DNA from: Bin80 sp965261255
Lineage (GTDB): Bacteria; Bacteroidota; Rhodothermia; Rhodothermales; Bin80
DNA: 64,000 bases
Assembly (NCBI GenBank): GCA_965261255.1
Contig: CBDHCQ010000004.1
Span: 682,001 to 746,000 of the forward strand
Direction: 5' to 3'
Part shown: piece after piece, positions 1-8,777 of the stretch
Layout of the letters: every line of letters starts with the position of its first letter
Numbering within the stretch: the first letter of the stretch is position 1
Program-made: the position numbers and the translations under genes
The notes under the pieces: model-generated
What the model was told of the DNA's origin: nothing
Databases searched by the model: none
Seen by the model: the letters and a program-made list of their open reading frames with translations, nothing else

Positions 1-4
1 CCGA

Positions 5-178
5 CATTTCAATGAATGCGTCCTAAGATGAGGTCCGCATAATCAAGCATCGTTGCGGCACGCGGGAATGTTCGTCGAACAGTTTTCGGATTTGCTCATC
101 ACAATCATTCCCGGGTGAAAGTGCCGCCGTAAGATCAATGTACATTGTTTGTCGCGGACTATGAAAAGAGAGCCCCGC
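5..178. repeat. Diverged repeat, copy 1
   Basis: This segment matches 6730-6902 in the same orientation, with many substitutions and a few single-base indels. Shared blocks include ATCCTAAGATGA-like, GTCCGCATAA and GTTGCGGCA. Read on the minus strand, both copies give a protein-like reading (LTAAL..., PQRC, MRTSS followed by a shared TAG), so they may be relics of one gene family. I do not recognise the parent gene. The repeat may extend beyond the left edge of the window. Confidence 0.6.
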
Positions 179-263
179 TGGGGCCCCGAGACCTTCTGGT
201 CCGTACCCAGGCGCTGAGAGAGGCCAGTTGGCAAACTACCGCGAAACGGTATTCCCTTTACGG

Positions 264-1427
264 TCAGTGTGCGTCTGCGGGTTCTAACTTCACTATCGGC
301 GTCAAGCCACCCCGGCGGTCATCGATAGCCAGGTAGATGTAGCCATCCGGTCCCTGGCGGACGTCGCGGATGCGGCCTCTACCAAAGTACAGCGTCTCTT
401 CGTGCTCAACCTTTTGGCCATTGAGGGTTAGGCGCGCCAGTTGTTGGCCCGAAAGGCCGCCCACAAAGAAATTGCCACGCCACTCGGGAAAACGATCCCC
501 GGTATAGATTAAAAACCCCGAAGTGGCGATTGACGGCACCCAGAAATACACGGGCGGTTCCATTCCTTCACGATGGGTCCCTTCGTGGATAGCAGAGCCA
601 CTGCGGTAGTTCACACCGTACCCGACTACGGGCCATCCGTAATTGAGGCCCGGGCGTATCAGGTTAAGTTCATCGCCGCCCTGGGGACCATGCTCATTGA
701 TCCAGAGATCGCCCGTTTCTGGATGGATCGCCAGGCCCTGTGCGTTCCGATGTCCGTAGCTCCATATTTCCGGTTGTGCCCCAGTTTGATCAACGAAGGG
801 GTTGTCCGTGGGAACGCGCCCGTCATCGTGGACGCGGATGACCGTGCCATGGTGGTTGGAGAGGTCTTGCGCGGAGTGAATCTCCAAGTCTCCCTCAGGC
901 GGCATCTGGCGGTCGCCGACAGTGATAAACAGGTAACCGTTCCCGTCAAAGGCTAGGCGACAACCGTAGTGTCCCCGTCCCCGCGAGTCCGCTTCGAAGA
1001 TTTGCTCAACCTCGGTGAGGCGGTCGTTTTCGAACCGGCCTCGCACAACGGCCGTTGTCGCCCCTTCACTGTCGGCCAGGGGCTTTGAGTAACTGAGGTA
1101 AATCAGGCGGTTCGATGAGAAGTCTGGATGCAGAATTACATCAAGCAGCCCACCTTGGCCCTCAGCCAAAACCTCGGGTACCCCGGCCACAGGCTCCTCC
1201 AGCAAACCTCCCTCCCGAACGATTCGGAGTCGCCCCGGGAGTTCGGTGACCAACATGTCGCCCCCGGGCAGAAAAGCGATAGACCAGGGACGTTCGAGAC
1301 CTTGGACCACCGTTACGACGCGGTAGTCGTGGTAGGCAGATCGCAGGACCGGTGCCTGACCAGCGGCTGGTAGTCCGCTGGACAGAATGAATCCCATGAC
1401 CATGAAGAAAGGGACCTTACGTATCAT
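264..1427 (-). CDS. PQQ-dependent sugar dehydrogenase (soluble aldose/sorbosone dehydrogenase family)
   Basis: This is a secreted six-bladed beta-propeller enzyme expected to oxidise sugars in the periplasm using pyrroloquinoline quinone. The 387-residue protein carries family signatures in order: VTELPGRL near the N-terminus, GGLLDVILHPDF, LFITVGDR, YGHRNAQGLA, NEHGPQGGDELN, and a final GRIRDVRQGPDGYIYL blade. The start is set at MIRKVPFF because a clear signal peptide ending in LPAAG-QA follows; a longer in-frame extension to 1580 lacks such a leader. Known members transfer electrons from aldoses to an acceptor; the substrate here cannot be read from sequence. No operon partner is adjacent, and it fits with the other sugar-oxidation genes at the far right of the window. 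Confidence 0.9.
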   Translation of the reverse strand: MIRKVPFFMVMGFILSSGLPAAGQAPVLRSAYHDYRVVTVVQGLERPWSIAFLPGGDMLVTELPGRLRIVREGGLLEEPVAGVPEVLAEGQGGLLDVILHPDFSSNRLIYLSYSKPLADSEGATTAVVRGRFENDRLTEVEQIFEADSRGRGHYGCRLAFDGNGYLFITVGDRQMPPEGDLEIHSAQDLSNHHGTVIRVHDDGRVPTDNPFVDQTGAQPEIWSYGHRNAQGLAIHPETGDLWINEHGPQGGDELNLIRPGLNYGWPVVGYGVNYRSGSAIHEGTHREGMEPPVYFWVPSIATSGFLIYTGDRFPEWRGNFFVGGLSGQQLARLTLNGQKVEHEETLYFGRGRIRDVRQGPDGYIYLAIDDRRGGLTPIVKLEPADAH

Positions 1428-2094
1428 CTTTGTTTTCTGGTTAGGAGCGCGTAGTACGCGATTTAATAGAGTACGATGCCGTTGTAATATACGGGCAACG
1501 CAGGCGGCTTCCGACCCAGCGACCATGAACCCCTTGCAGACACTGCGTGTTCCGCAATTTTTAATTGCGGAACACGCCATCCTTTAACATTGCCACAGCG
1601 TCATTGAACTTATGCACCTGCCCTTTGAGCAGCAATGTTAGATCGGATGCACCTCTGGACGAAATGGAAAGCAATTTGGCTCAGTGCGATATTCTCGGAG
1701 CGGTTTGCCATCCGGGAATTTGTTCAGGTTATCTGTGGCCTTTTGAAGGTTGTCAGTGGACACTGCGAATTCCTGCTTTCTTGCGATGCATAGCTGCGTC
1801 ACGTCATCTAGTAACTGTGACACTTTTTATTGGCAATTACGCACTTAGCTGCAGCTTATACCTGATTTCGCGTTGGACAGGATAGGCAAATTCAGGGGAG
1901 TCATGGCTTCGGAATCAGGCAAATCAGGAGCGGGCAAGTCGTAGCGCCAAGGACTGACGTTTCTAGACGTTGTAGCCATGTTTCCAGGCGAATCGACGGC
2001 TACCAAATCAACTGGTGCTTTCATCCATTGACTCGTTGCATGCGGGTATCCTGACTCTGGTCGCACTCAAGCACTATTTCTGAGGCCGCGCACC
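1428..2094. other. Intergenic, no supported gene
   Basis: Only short overlapping reading frames occur here and none shows a recognisable domain or a convincing ribosome site. A 9-base inverted repeat (ATTTTTAATTGCGGAACACG region, 1551-1575) contains GCAATTTTTAATTGC, which could form a small hairpin upstream of the sugar dehydrogenase gene. Confidence 0.4.
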
Positions 2095-2388
2095 TTGCGT
2101 ACTCGCAAATGGATGTGCATATGCCAACTGATTGTGGTAGCGTTGCTATTGGACACTACTACCGAGGCGGCTGGCCAAAACGGCACATTTGTTCAGCAGT
2201 TGGTTCGCGAAAGGCCCAGCCTGCTCCTTGCATATGTCGGCGCCGAGCACGAGGGGACACGGGAGCCGGCAATAGCCTTTCTGAAGGCCGTAAGCGGTGA
2301 GGATTTTGGAGCGGATCTTGACGCCTGGTCTGTTTCCTATTCGCCGCATTTGGCTGGCAAGCACTATCCACTTACAAGACCACATTGA
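2095..2388 (+). CDS. Small secreted hypothetical protein, possibly a fragment
   Basis: This 97-residue frame begins with TTG, preceded at good spacing by TGAGG (about 2081-2085). Residues 1-27 look like a signal peptide: basic RTRK, then a hydrophobic ICQLIVVALLL core and an EAAG-Q cleavage region. The rest (ERPSLLLAYVGAEHEGTREPA) is unrecognised and stops abruptly, so it may be the truncated front of a larger exported protein. Neighbouring sequence carries no continuation that I can see. A spurious frame is a real alternative. Confidence 0.3.
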   Translation: MRTRKWMCICQLIVVALLLDTTTEAAGQNGTFVQQLVRERPSLLLAYVGAEHEGTREPAIAFLKAVSGEDFGADLDAWSVSYSPHLAGKHYPLTRPH

Positions 2389-2823
2389 CCGCAAGCTCAT
2401 GCATGTGCCATTCGACCAGATATGAACAGCAGTTGCCGTAGTACTGGATGACTATATATTCGGCCGGGCAAGATTAACCTGAATTCGCAATGAAGTACGG
2501 AGGCAGGGAGAAATCCTGTATAGATCGTAGCTTGTTATCTGACCTATGCTCCCGTTGTACTAGCCCCAAGAAAGAGGCCTGTCAAATTAAGATTAATCGG
2601 CGAATTAGGGGTTGCTAGCGGCTTTTCTGAATTCCCTTGATTGTTCTCATTTGAAGGACAACAATTCTATAAGCTTATCCTTGTCAAGCAGGAATCAGAT
2701 GTTTGTATCCGGTGCACAATTGATCTTTTCCATCCATTGCACGGCTGATTCGAGTGACATGAGAGGGTTTCTTCGTGATCAAGGGCTCGAACGTAGCCGG
2801 GGAGTGATAGTGATCCCTTGAAG
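2389..2823. other. Intergenic, no supported gene
   Basis: The stretch is AT-richer than its surroundings, has only short frames without domain signal, and lies between the small secreted frame and the 3' end of the Fic gene. Confidence 0.4.
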
Positions 2824-3990
2824 TTACTGGATTTCCGTCCCTTCGTTAAGAATGTCTAGATATTTTATGTAGGCGTAATACCGGTTTCGCTGACTGCCGG
2901 TAACCTCTCTCGCAATCCCTAATTTGCAAAGAGAATCCATTGCATTGGAGACAGTTGTATATGTGAGTCCACTATTCGACTCAGCGAATCTCAAATTGGT
3001 GATCGGCCTATCTTTGAGCGCTTGATGCACTCGCAATACAGAGCCTGCTTGACGTCCAGTTTCAGCCTGGATCTTGACCACGTCAGACTGAAACAGGTTT
3101 GTAAGTCTTTGGGCTGTGATAATTGCCTCCCTGGCTGTATGCACAACGCCTTCAAAGAAAAATGAGAGCCATTTTTCCCAATCGCCAGTCTCTCGCACAT
3201 AAGTTAGTAGATCGTAGTAAACTCTTCGGAATTGCTTGAAATAGAGACTGAGATAGAGAAGGGGCTGGTTGAGTGCACCTGCCTTACACATAATGAGTGT
3301 GATCAGTAGACGACCCACTCTACCGTTTCCATCGAGGAATGGATGTATCGTTTCAAACTGGACATGGGCTAATGCAGCTTTTGAAATTACGGTGATATCC
3401 AAGTTTTCGGAGTTTAGAAACTGCATTAAATCGGTCATGCATTCCTCTACATACGGATGAGGAGGGGGCATGAGTTCGGCCTCCGTGGGATTCCAACCAC
3501 CAACCCAAACTTGGCGATTCCGAAACTGTCCGGGGTTCATATCATGGCCTCTTCCGCGTGACAACAGTATACTATGAATGTCTCGAATAAGGGTATTAGA
3601 AATCAATTCTCCCTCTTGAATGCGCTTCAACCCGTATTCCATTGCGAGGACATAGTTGGACACTTCGGTTACATCGTCTATTGGTACACCAGGAGCTTGT
3701 TCAGACTCGAAAAGAAGCAAGTCCGAAAGTGATGATTGGGTTCCTTCAATCTGTGAAGACAGAACTGCCTCCTTTCGAACATATGAGTATAGGAATAGAG
3801 CTTTGTCAGGAAGCAGAGTTAATACTGTATTCAGTCCACCTAATGCAAGTAGCGCCTGTTCTTGGAGCTGAGGAAGTGTTCCACTAATTTTCAATGCAGG
3901 ATCAGGTGGGAGTTTGCTCGGGACAAAAGCTCGAACCTTGAACCCGTTAATGTTGGTGGCAACGTGATGCCCAAGTTTCGTGCGCCTCAT
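2824..3990 (-). CDS. Fic family protein (probable AMPylator) with C-terminal winged helix
   Basis: Fic proteins transfer AMP or related groups from nucleotides to target hydroxyls. The catalytic motif is complete: HPFLDGNGRVGR at residues 216-227, with the catalytic His216. The autoinhibitory helix is also present upstream as S78-SQI-E82-G83, matching [S/T]xxxE[G/N]; its N-terminal position makes this a class II Fic protein whose activity is self-restrained. Residues 1-100 match the Fic N-terminal region, and residues about 320-388 look like a winged helix-turn-helix (LRFAESNSGLTYTTVSNAMD), so DNA binding or autoregulation is plausible. The length (388) is normal and the frame is intact. An inverted repeat lies 35-58 bases upstream of the start. 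No separate antitoxin gene is visible next to it. Confidence 0.92.
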   Translation of the reverse strand: MRRTKLGHHVATNINGFKVRAFVPSKLPPDPALKISGTLPQLQEQALLALGGLNTVLTLLPDKALFLYSYVRKEAVLSSQIEGTQSSLSDLLLFESEQAPGVPIDDVTEVSNYVLAMEYGLKRIQEGELISNTLIRDIHSILLSRGRGHDMNPGQFRNRQVWVGGWNPTEAELMPPPHPYVEECMTDLMQFLNSENLDITVISKAALAHVQFETIHPFLDGNGRVGRLLITLIMCKAGALNQPLLYLSLYFKQFRRVYYDLLTYVRETGDWEKWLSFFFEGVVHTAREAIITAQRLTNLFQSDVVKIQAETGRQAGSVLRVHQALKDRPITNLRFAESNSGLTYTTVSNAMDSLCKLGIAREVTGSQRNRYYAYIKYLDILNEGTEIQ

Positions 3991-4024
3991 GAAGGATGAT
4001 TCGAATTATCAATGACTGATTACG

Positions 4025-4048
4025 GTTCTACTACGATTTGTGTAGAAC
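4025..4048. promoter_or_regulatory. Inverted repeat upstream of the Fic gene
   Basis: GTTCTAC (4025-4031) and GTAGAAC (4042-4048) are exact inverted arms around a 10-base spacer. The centre lies about 45 bases upstream of the Fic start codon, where an operator would sit. Since the Fic protein carries a winged-helix domain, autoregulation is a reasonable inference; binding is not shown. Confidence 0.4.
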
Positions 4049-4966
4049 AATTGATTTTGACTGAACAAAATTTAACATATTCAAGCCAGATACTACTACA
4101 GATATGCAGAACGAATTAACGGTAAAATCCAAGAAATCGAACCCGTTGGAAGGGGGCTACAGTAAGTTTGAAAACATCAGAGCCACGTTTCTGTTCTTCT
4201 GCGGTGGTCTTGACCTCTACCTATCAACATTCGTGATAGATCCCGGAGTTCAGCATTCTTATTCTATTTTGACAGGTAAAATAGAATAAGAGGGAGTCTT
4301 ATTCCATTTTGTAAAACAAGGAAGGAATTAGCAGAACTGGTCGAAAGCGAGTGATGTTCTGCTGGGCACGGGCATAAAATGGGTACTGATCTGTGTTCTC
4401 TGCGTATTCGATGTGTTTCGCAGTCGATCTCAGAAACGGTAGCTTCCGCCCTCGTGAGTTTGCATTGTGGTGGAATTTACGCCCCATTCATGTTCCACGC
4501 CGGTAGCGACCGACCATTTGCTATTCTACTTGCGAAGAGGACAGCCCCATACCCTTTAGGCTTATCGTCATTATATTAGCAATTGAATAGGGGGAAATCC
4601 GAGATGCTCCAAGAACTTGAAGAGCTCCTAGCCTATCCATTCTTTATACGCCTATGGCGGTTCTGTAGGGGGTACAGTTAGTCGCAGTTACTGGAAACTC
4701 ACCGTCGTTGAAACTATGTTTGCAATCATATCCTACGTTCTATCAACACTCCTGGATTATTGTCAGCTGGGTAGCATAGACTTGGATATTGTGAACCAAT
4801 TGGCCATCTGAGGAGATCCACCTGAATACGCAAACCACAGCAGTCCATATGTACCAGAGCAGAGTATTATTCTGGAAGGGCAGGGAGAGATTTCTCTCCG
4901 CCGCGAACTGTTTAACGATTATCTTCTCTAGGCGATTGGTTGGGATAACGCCAGCGGATAAATCCA
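4049..4966. other. Intergenic with a strong inverted repeat, no supported gene
   Basis: Several frames of about 60 codons occur (for example 4104-4289 plus) but none has a recognisable domain. The notable structure is the perfect inverted repeat at 4257-4291. The right part leads into the decayed XRE-ImmA/IrrE gene. Confidence 0.4.
4257..4310. repeat. 14-bp perfect inverted repeat plus a third half-site
   Basis: TCTTATTCTATTTT (4257-4270) and its exact complement AAAATAGAATAAGA (4278-4291) flank the 7-base loop GACAGGT. A third, direct copy of the left arm with one mismatch (TCTTATTCCATTTT) follows at 4297-4310. The lack of GC pairs and U-tract argues against a terminator; spaced AT-rich half-sites look more like a binding array for a regulator. 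Confidence 0.55.
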
Positions 4967-6034
4967 TAGTTCGTGTTCAAGTGCCCGCGAGAAACTCTGT
5001 TGGGCTTGCAAACGAACCGGTTACCATGTGGAGCACTTCGCAAAGAGCATACCACAACTTGCGTTGTGGATCCAGCAAGAAAAGCAACCGACGCTAAACC
5101 AACTGGAAAAGCTGGCCCGTGTTACCCACACGCCGTTCGGTTACTTTTTTCTTACCGACCCCTGCATCTTAGACGCGATGCAGCGCCGACAGGATTGGTT
5201 GCGAGAGTCTCTGGTTAAAGACGGCATGGAACCATTAGATTTCGTTGCAAGTGCCGTCTGGCTGATGAACCGGAAGCTGTGGGTCACGAGATGCGAAATG
5301 CACTTGGCCTATGTGATGGGTGGGCGGCAAAAGTCCGAACTTGGCAAGGAGCCGTAGGCGAATTGCGTCAGTTGATTGAGGGGCTTGGCGTGATGGCTGT
5401 GATCAATGGCGTGGTGGGAAATAACCCCCACCGTAAATTGAGCATTGAGGAATTTAGAGGCTTCGCGCTTACCGATCCGTATGCGCCACTCATCTTCGTA
5501 AATGGTGCTGATGCGAAGTCAGCTCAGATGTTCACGCTTGTTCATGAGTTGGCAGATATTTGGTTGGGCAAAGGAGGGCTTTCCGGCTTTTATAACATGC
5601 AGCCTGACGGGGCCGATGTGGAGGCCTGGCGTTGCTGTGCGGCATCGGAATTCCTGGTACCGGCAAGAGAATTCAGTACCTATTGGGAGCAAATTGGGCA
5701 GGAGCAAAAACCTCTAGGAAAAATGGCCAGAATTTTCAAGGTGAGCCCCATTATCGCCACCCGCAGAGCCCTAGATCTGAACTACGTCAAACTTGGCACC
5801 TTCCTTGAATTCTGCGAGGATTACACTGGAAGGAAACATAGACCTGAATATTCGTCAAGCGGAGACAAATTTTTCAATAAGCAAAACACGCGTGTCGGCA
5901 AGCTGTTTGCGACTCGGGTGCTGCGTGCAGCAAGAGAGGGCCGTATCTCGTTCAAGGAAGCCCATAACCTGACAGGAATGCGTGACGGATCATTTCAGAA
6001 GTACGCCAAGTTTCTGGACGGGGATTGCTCATAA
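4967..6034 (+). pseudogene. Decayed XRE-ImmA/IrrE antitoxin/metallopeptidase
   Basis: The readable remains match the HTH plus ImmA/IrrE peptidase family that pairs with DUF4411 toxins. The N-terminal HTH reads CWACKRTGYHVEHFAKSIPQ and the C-terminal peptidase region reads DPYAPLIFVNGADAKSAQMF, then ALDLNYVK. Four lesions are visible: the expected start is ATA (4967); the frame slips near 4985-4995 between the VQVPAR and LCWAC segments; a base is missing near 5252-5256, after which RLADEPEAVGHEMRNALGL resumes in another frame; and the zinc motif HExxH reads HELAD (5543-5557), losing a ligand. The last frame remains open to 6034, where it overlaps the toxin remnant by one base (TAATG), preserving the ancestral operon junction. 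Confidence 0.8.
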
Positions 6035-6557
6035 TGGCAGACGACATCTATCTGCTTGACTCGGACGTGTTCATTGCTACAAAGAGTATATAATTTCTTT
6101 TGATATCTGCCCCTTCTTTTGGGAGAGTATAGTTCATCACCACCGGGAGGGAGATGTCTTCAGCATTGACCGGATTCGTAAGAAAATTCTCGCTGGCAAC
6201 AAAACGGAAGAGCTCGTCAAGTGGGTGAAGAATGAAGTCCCAAAAAGCCTCTTCTGTTCTACGAAGACCGATCAGGTAGTTGCTGCTTACAGAGAAATCA
6301 TGTAATGGGTTCAGCAAAACTCACAGTACTACCTCCATGCAAAAGAGAAATTCGCCATGAGTGCAGCCGGCTGGCTCGTCGCCTATGCATCTGTTGAAGC
6401 TGTAACTGTGGTCACCAATGAGGAATCTACGCCGGATTCTAAGACGGTTATCAAGCTACCAGATGTTTGTAATCGTTTCGAAGTACGATGTAAAAAGACA
6501 TTCCCGATGCTTAGGCCCCTTAATATCCGTTTCGATTGGGCAGAATCCAGCGGGTAG
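6034..6557 (+). pseudogene. Decayed DUF4411 (PIN-like) toxin gene
   Basis: The start reads MADDIYLLDSDVFIATK, the usual beginning of DUF4411 proteins, a PIN-like nuclease family found beside XRE-ImmA/IrrE genes. TAA at 6091-6093 ends that frame, but the family sequence continues one frame over as SFDICPFFWESIVHHHREGD, then VFSIDRIRKKI and ELVKWVKNEVP. A second stop, TAA at 6303-6305, falls between REIM and WVQQNSQYY. The C-terminal part (SAAGWLVAYASVEAVTVVTN) and a closing LRPLNIRFDW run to a TAG at 6555-6557. One frameshift and one nonsense codon therefore inactivate it. The first aspartates of the PIN-like site (LLDSD) remain. Confidence 0.82.
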
Positions 6558-6974
6558 TCTTTGTCATCAAGTGACTGTTAACCTACTCAGTTTTGTATCA
6601 TTGTCTCAATACCTAAGTCGTGCAGCAGGGTAGGGATTTTGTATCATCGGAGGTTTCCTGCTTTGAGCATGTGATCTAGAGTTCTGGAGCTGGGGTTGTG
6701 CATCGGTAAATGGCGTCTTCTTAGTCCGCCATTTCACTGAATGTATCCTAAGATGATGTCCGCATAACCACGCACCGTTGCGGCATGCGGAATGTTTGGT
6801 CTAACTGTTTTCAGGCCGGTTCATCACTACCAATCCTGGGTACAAGCGCAGCGGTAAGATTAATGTCCATTGTTTGCTGTGGACTATGATTAGCGAGTCC
6901 CCGGTGCGGTGTGCAGACTGCAACCGCCGCAGGAACAGTTGCGGGTTATCTTGGGCCCACCACTCCGGTTTATT
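6558..6974. other. Intergenic holding repeat copy 2
   Basis: Apart from the diverged repeat at 6730-6902 there is no supported gene between the DUF4411 remnant and the 3' end of the deoxyribosyltransferase-like gene. Confidence 0.4.
6730..6902. repeat. Diverged repeat, copy 2
   Basis: This is the direct counterpart of 5-178. On the minus strand the shared frame reads MDINLTAAL, PQRC, VVMRTSS and then the same TAG as copy 1, with further stops (TGA, TAA) of its own. The shared stop suggests that the common ancestor was already inactive or that the coding reading is accidental. Confidence 0.6.
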
Positions 6975-7949
6975 TCACTTGCCGGGGCCTTCGCCCATAA
7001 TCGCAGTTATGCGCTCCGATAGCTTGGTCCGCAGATCGGCAGAATCTTTCCACATAATGTGAGGGTATTGGCGGGTATCGAAGTGAAGCTCGCCAGGATT
7101 CGGGTCTCTACACGTGAAGATAACTTCTAGTCCAAGACCCTTCGCAAATCCTGCTTCGAAATATACGCTTCCGCGTGCTCCATCATCACCGTGCGAGAAG
7201 TCTGCCACGACAAAGCGAGACTTCCGAATTTCGCTGATGATTCTGTCGTCAATCTTGTCGGAGAAGAGCCGCTCATCTATCCGTATCGGGTCATAACCAG
7301 CATCCTCAATAGCTGGCTTAAAACCATCTGCGTACGCGGACTTAAGTTCGTCATCAAACCACATGGCCACAAAGGCCTGCGCGGGGACCGGTGTTACCTT
7401 CCTCAACTCGTCCAGCCGCTGAAAACCGGGTACGGTGAGGACGTACTGATACTCGTGCTTGCCAATCACGGGGTTGCTAACAAGGTGTCGGTCCTTAAGA
7501 TGGTCCAGGAGATACTTGAGGTCGTCCCAGCCTATGCTTTCAGAATGCGCCAGTAGCTCATAGAAGGCAATGGTTTTGGGATCATGCTCTGCCTCACCTG
7601 GATGCGGATTTATTTTGATGGCGTCAGACGGCGTTCGCGTATGGATCTCTAGGAATTGGAGCACGCGATCAGCGCGCTGCGTAACACGCATGTTTTGGCC
7701 ATGTTGGGCTGCTTCAATGTCCTCCCGGGTTATCACCGGGCAGGGATTTCCTTGTTCCCGTTGATTTGCCAGCCAAGTTGTGAGGCGGGCTTTGCAGTGT
7801 TCCTCGTGCTCATGTGGAATGAAATCCGTCATGTAAAACTTCATTCGATACATACCGCCCGCTCGCGGGGATTCATACGCGTGCATCATTTCCACGCCCG
7901 TTCTGGTTATGCGTGCAGGTGTTCCCCAAATCGCGCATTTGTCGCTCAT
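6975..7949 (-). CDS. Nucleoside 2-deoxyribosyltransferase-like protein with degenerate N-terminal zinc ribbon
   Basis: The C-terminal half (about residues 190-324) has the Rossmann-like deoxyribosyltransferase/TIR-related fold: AFVAMWFDDEL at its start, IDERLFSDKIDDRIISEI, FVVADFSH, then VYFEAGFAKGLG whose glutamate sits where the family nucleophile lies, and a closing LHFDTRQYPHI. The middle (residues 60-180) is a helical, possibly winged-helix region (ERADRVLQFLE-like). Family members usually begin with a CPxCGTPA zinc knuckle; here it reads CAIWGTPA, so a metal ligand is lost. Such proteins occur in defence islands and may act on NAD or nucleotides, but that role is inferred. It stands alone on its strand between decayed toxin genes and an ATPase of defence type. 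Confidence 0.75.
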   Translation of the reverse strand: MSDKCAIWGTPARITRTGVEMMHAYESPRAGGMYRMKFYMTDFIPHEHEEHCKARLTTWLANQREQGNPCPVITREDIEAAQHGQNMRVTQRADRVLQFLEIHTRTPSDAIKINPHPGEAEHDPKTIAFYELLAHSESIGWDDLKYLLDHLKDRHLVSNPVIGKHEYQYVLTVPGFQRLDELRKVTPVPAQAFVAMWFDDELKSAYADGFKPAIEDAGYDPIRIDERLFSDKIDDRIISEIRKSRFVVADFSHGDDGARGSVYFEAGFAKGLGLEVIFTCRDPNPGELHFDTRQYPHIMWKDSADLRTKLSERITAIMGEGPGK

Positions 7950-8777
7950 GATACCATCCTCCTTATTGCAACACCGAAGATACGAAATTCCACCCGACAG
8001 GGAATTTGGTTACGCCTTCCCGAGATGCGGGGCCGTTTCCTAAAGGCCCGAGTCCTGTCTTTGTCTCGGGCAACTCAAGGATGAGCTTGACGGATGGAAC
8101 ACACGTGCGGGCCCGGGCGCATGAAAATAATTTATCTTGTGATGTTCAGAGTGATTTCACTCACCTCGGGATCAACTGATGCGTATGCTGTTCTGAGCCT
8201 AGCTTTCCCAGTGCCGGATTATAGATCTTGAGTTTTCTGGTGGGCGGGCATTCTGGGATAGGTATGCACATGCCCTGAGGAATTTGGGCAAATCCATGAT
8301 GGAGCTCCCCCATTTAAGGCGATAAAATATATTGGAAGGAACAATGACATCATAGAGGAGCCGGGGTTTCTGATAAGCGTTCTTGGCAAAGCGCCACCAC
8401 CCCATCATAAGGAAAAGATTCTTCCCTATTCGCGGGACAGAGAAGGAGACCGGCGGATTGCTTTGCTTATCTGCGCAGCGTCCCGTCCGCAGAATGCTGT
8501 TGTACTTGCGTCCAAGATTGGTAACGGAGACGGGATACAAGGCGCGGGGGCGCGCCCAGGGACAGACAGGGCCGACCGAGAGATTGGGGGGAACATTCGC
8601 CCTCTGGGGGGAAGGTTGGGGAGTGTCTAACAACCGCTATCCCCTTTCTTTTCAACCTTGCCGATATGAGGTTCATTTCTTCTGCCTCAATAAATTGGAG
8701 AACGGTGCGGTAAAAGTATCTCGCGGCCTGATATGCATCTACAACCTGAGTTCGCCAAATTGAATGGCGAAATCAGG
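7950..8777. other. Intergenic, no supported gene
   Basis: Opposed frames occur on both strands (8199-8633 minus, 8383-8763 plus) but they overlay one another and neither shows a domain. A GC-rich block near 8535-8560 (GCGCGGGGGCGCGCC) can fold into a hairpin. The function of this 0.8 kb is unknown. Confidence 0.4.

Noticed and set aside
8199..8763. Overlapping frames on both strands in the gap before the AAA ATPase
   Set aside because: Each overlays the other, neither has a recognisable domain or ribosome site, and composition is unlike the neighbours.
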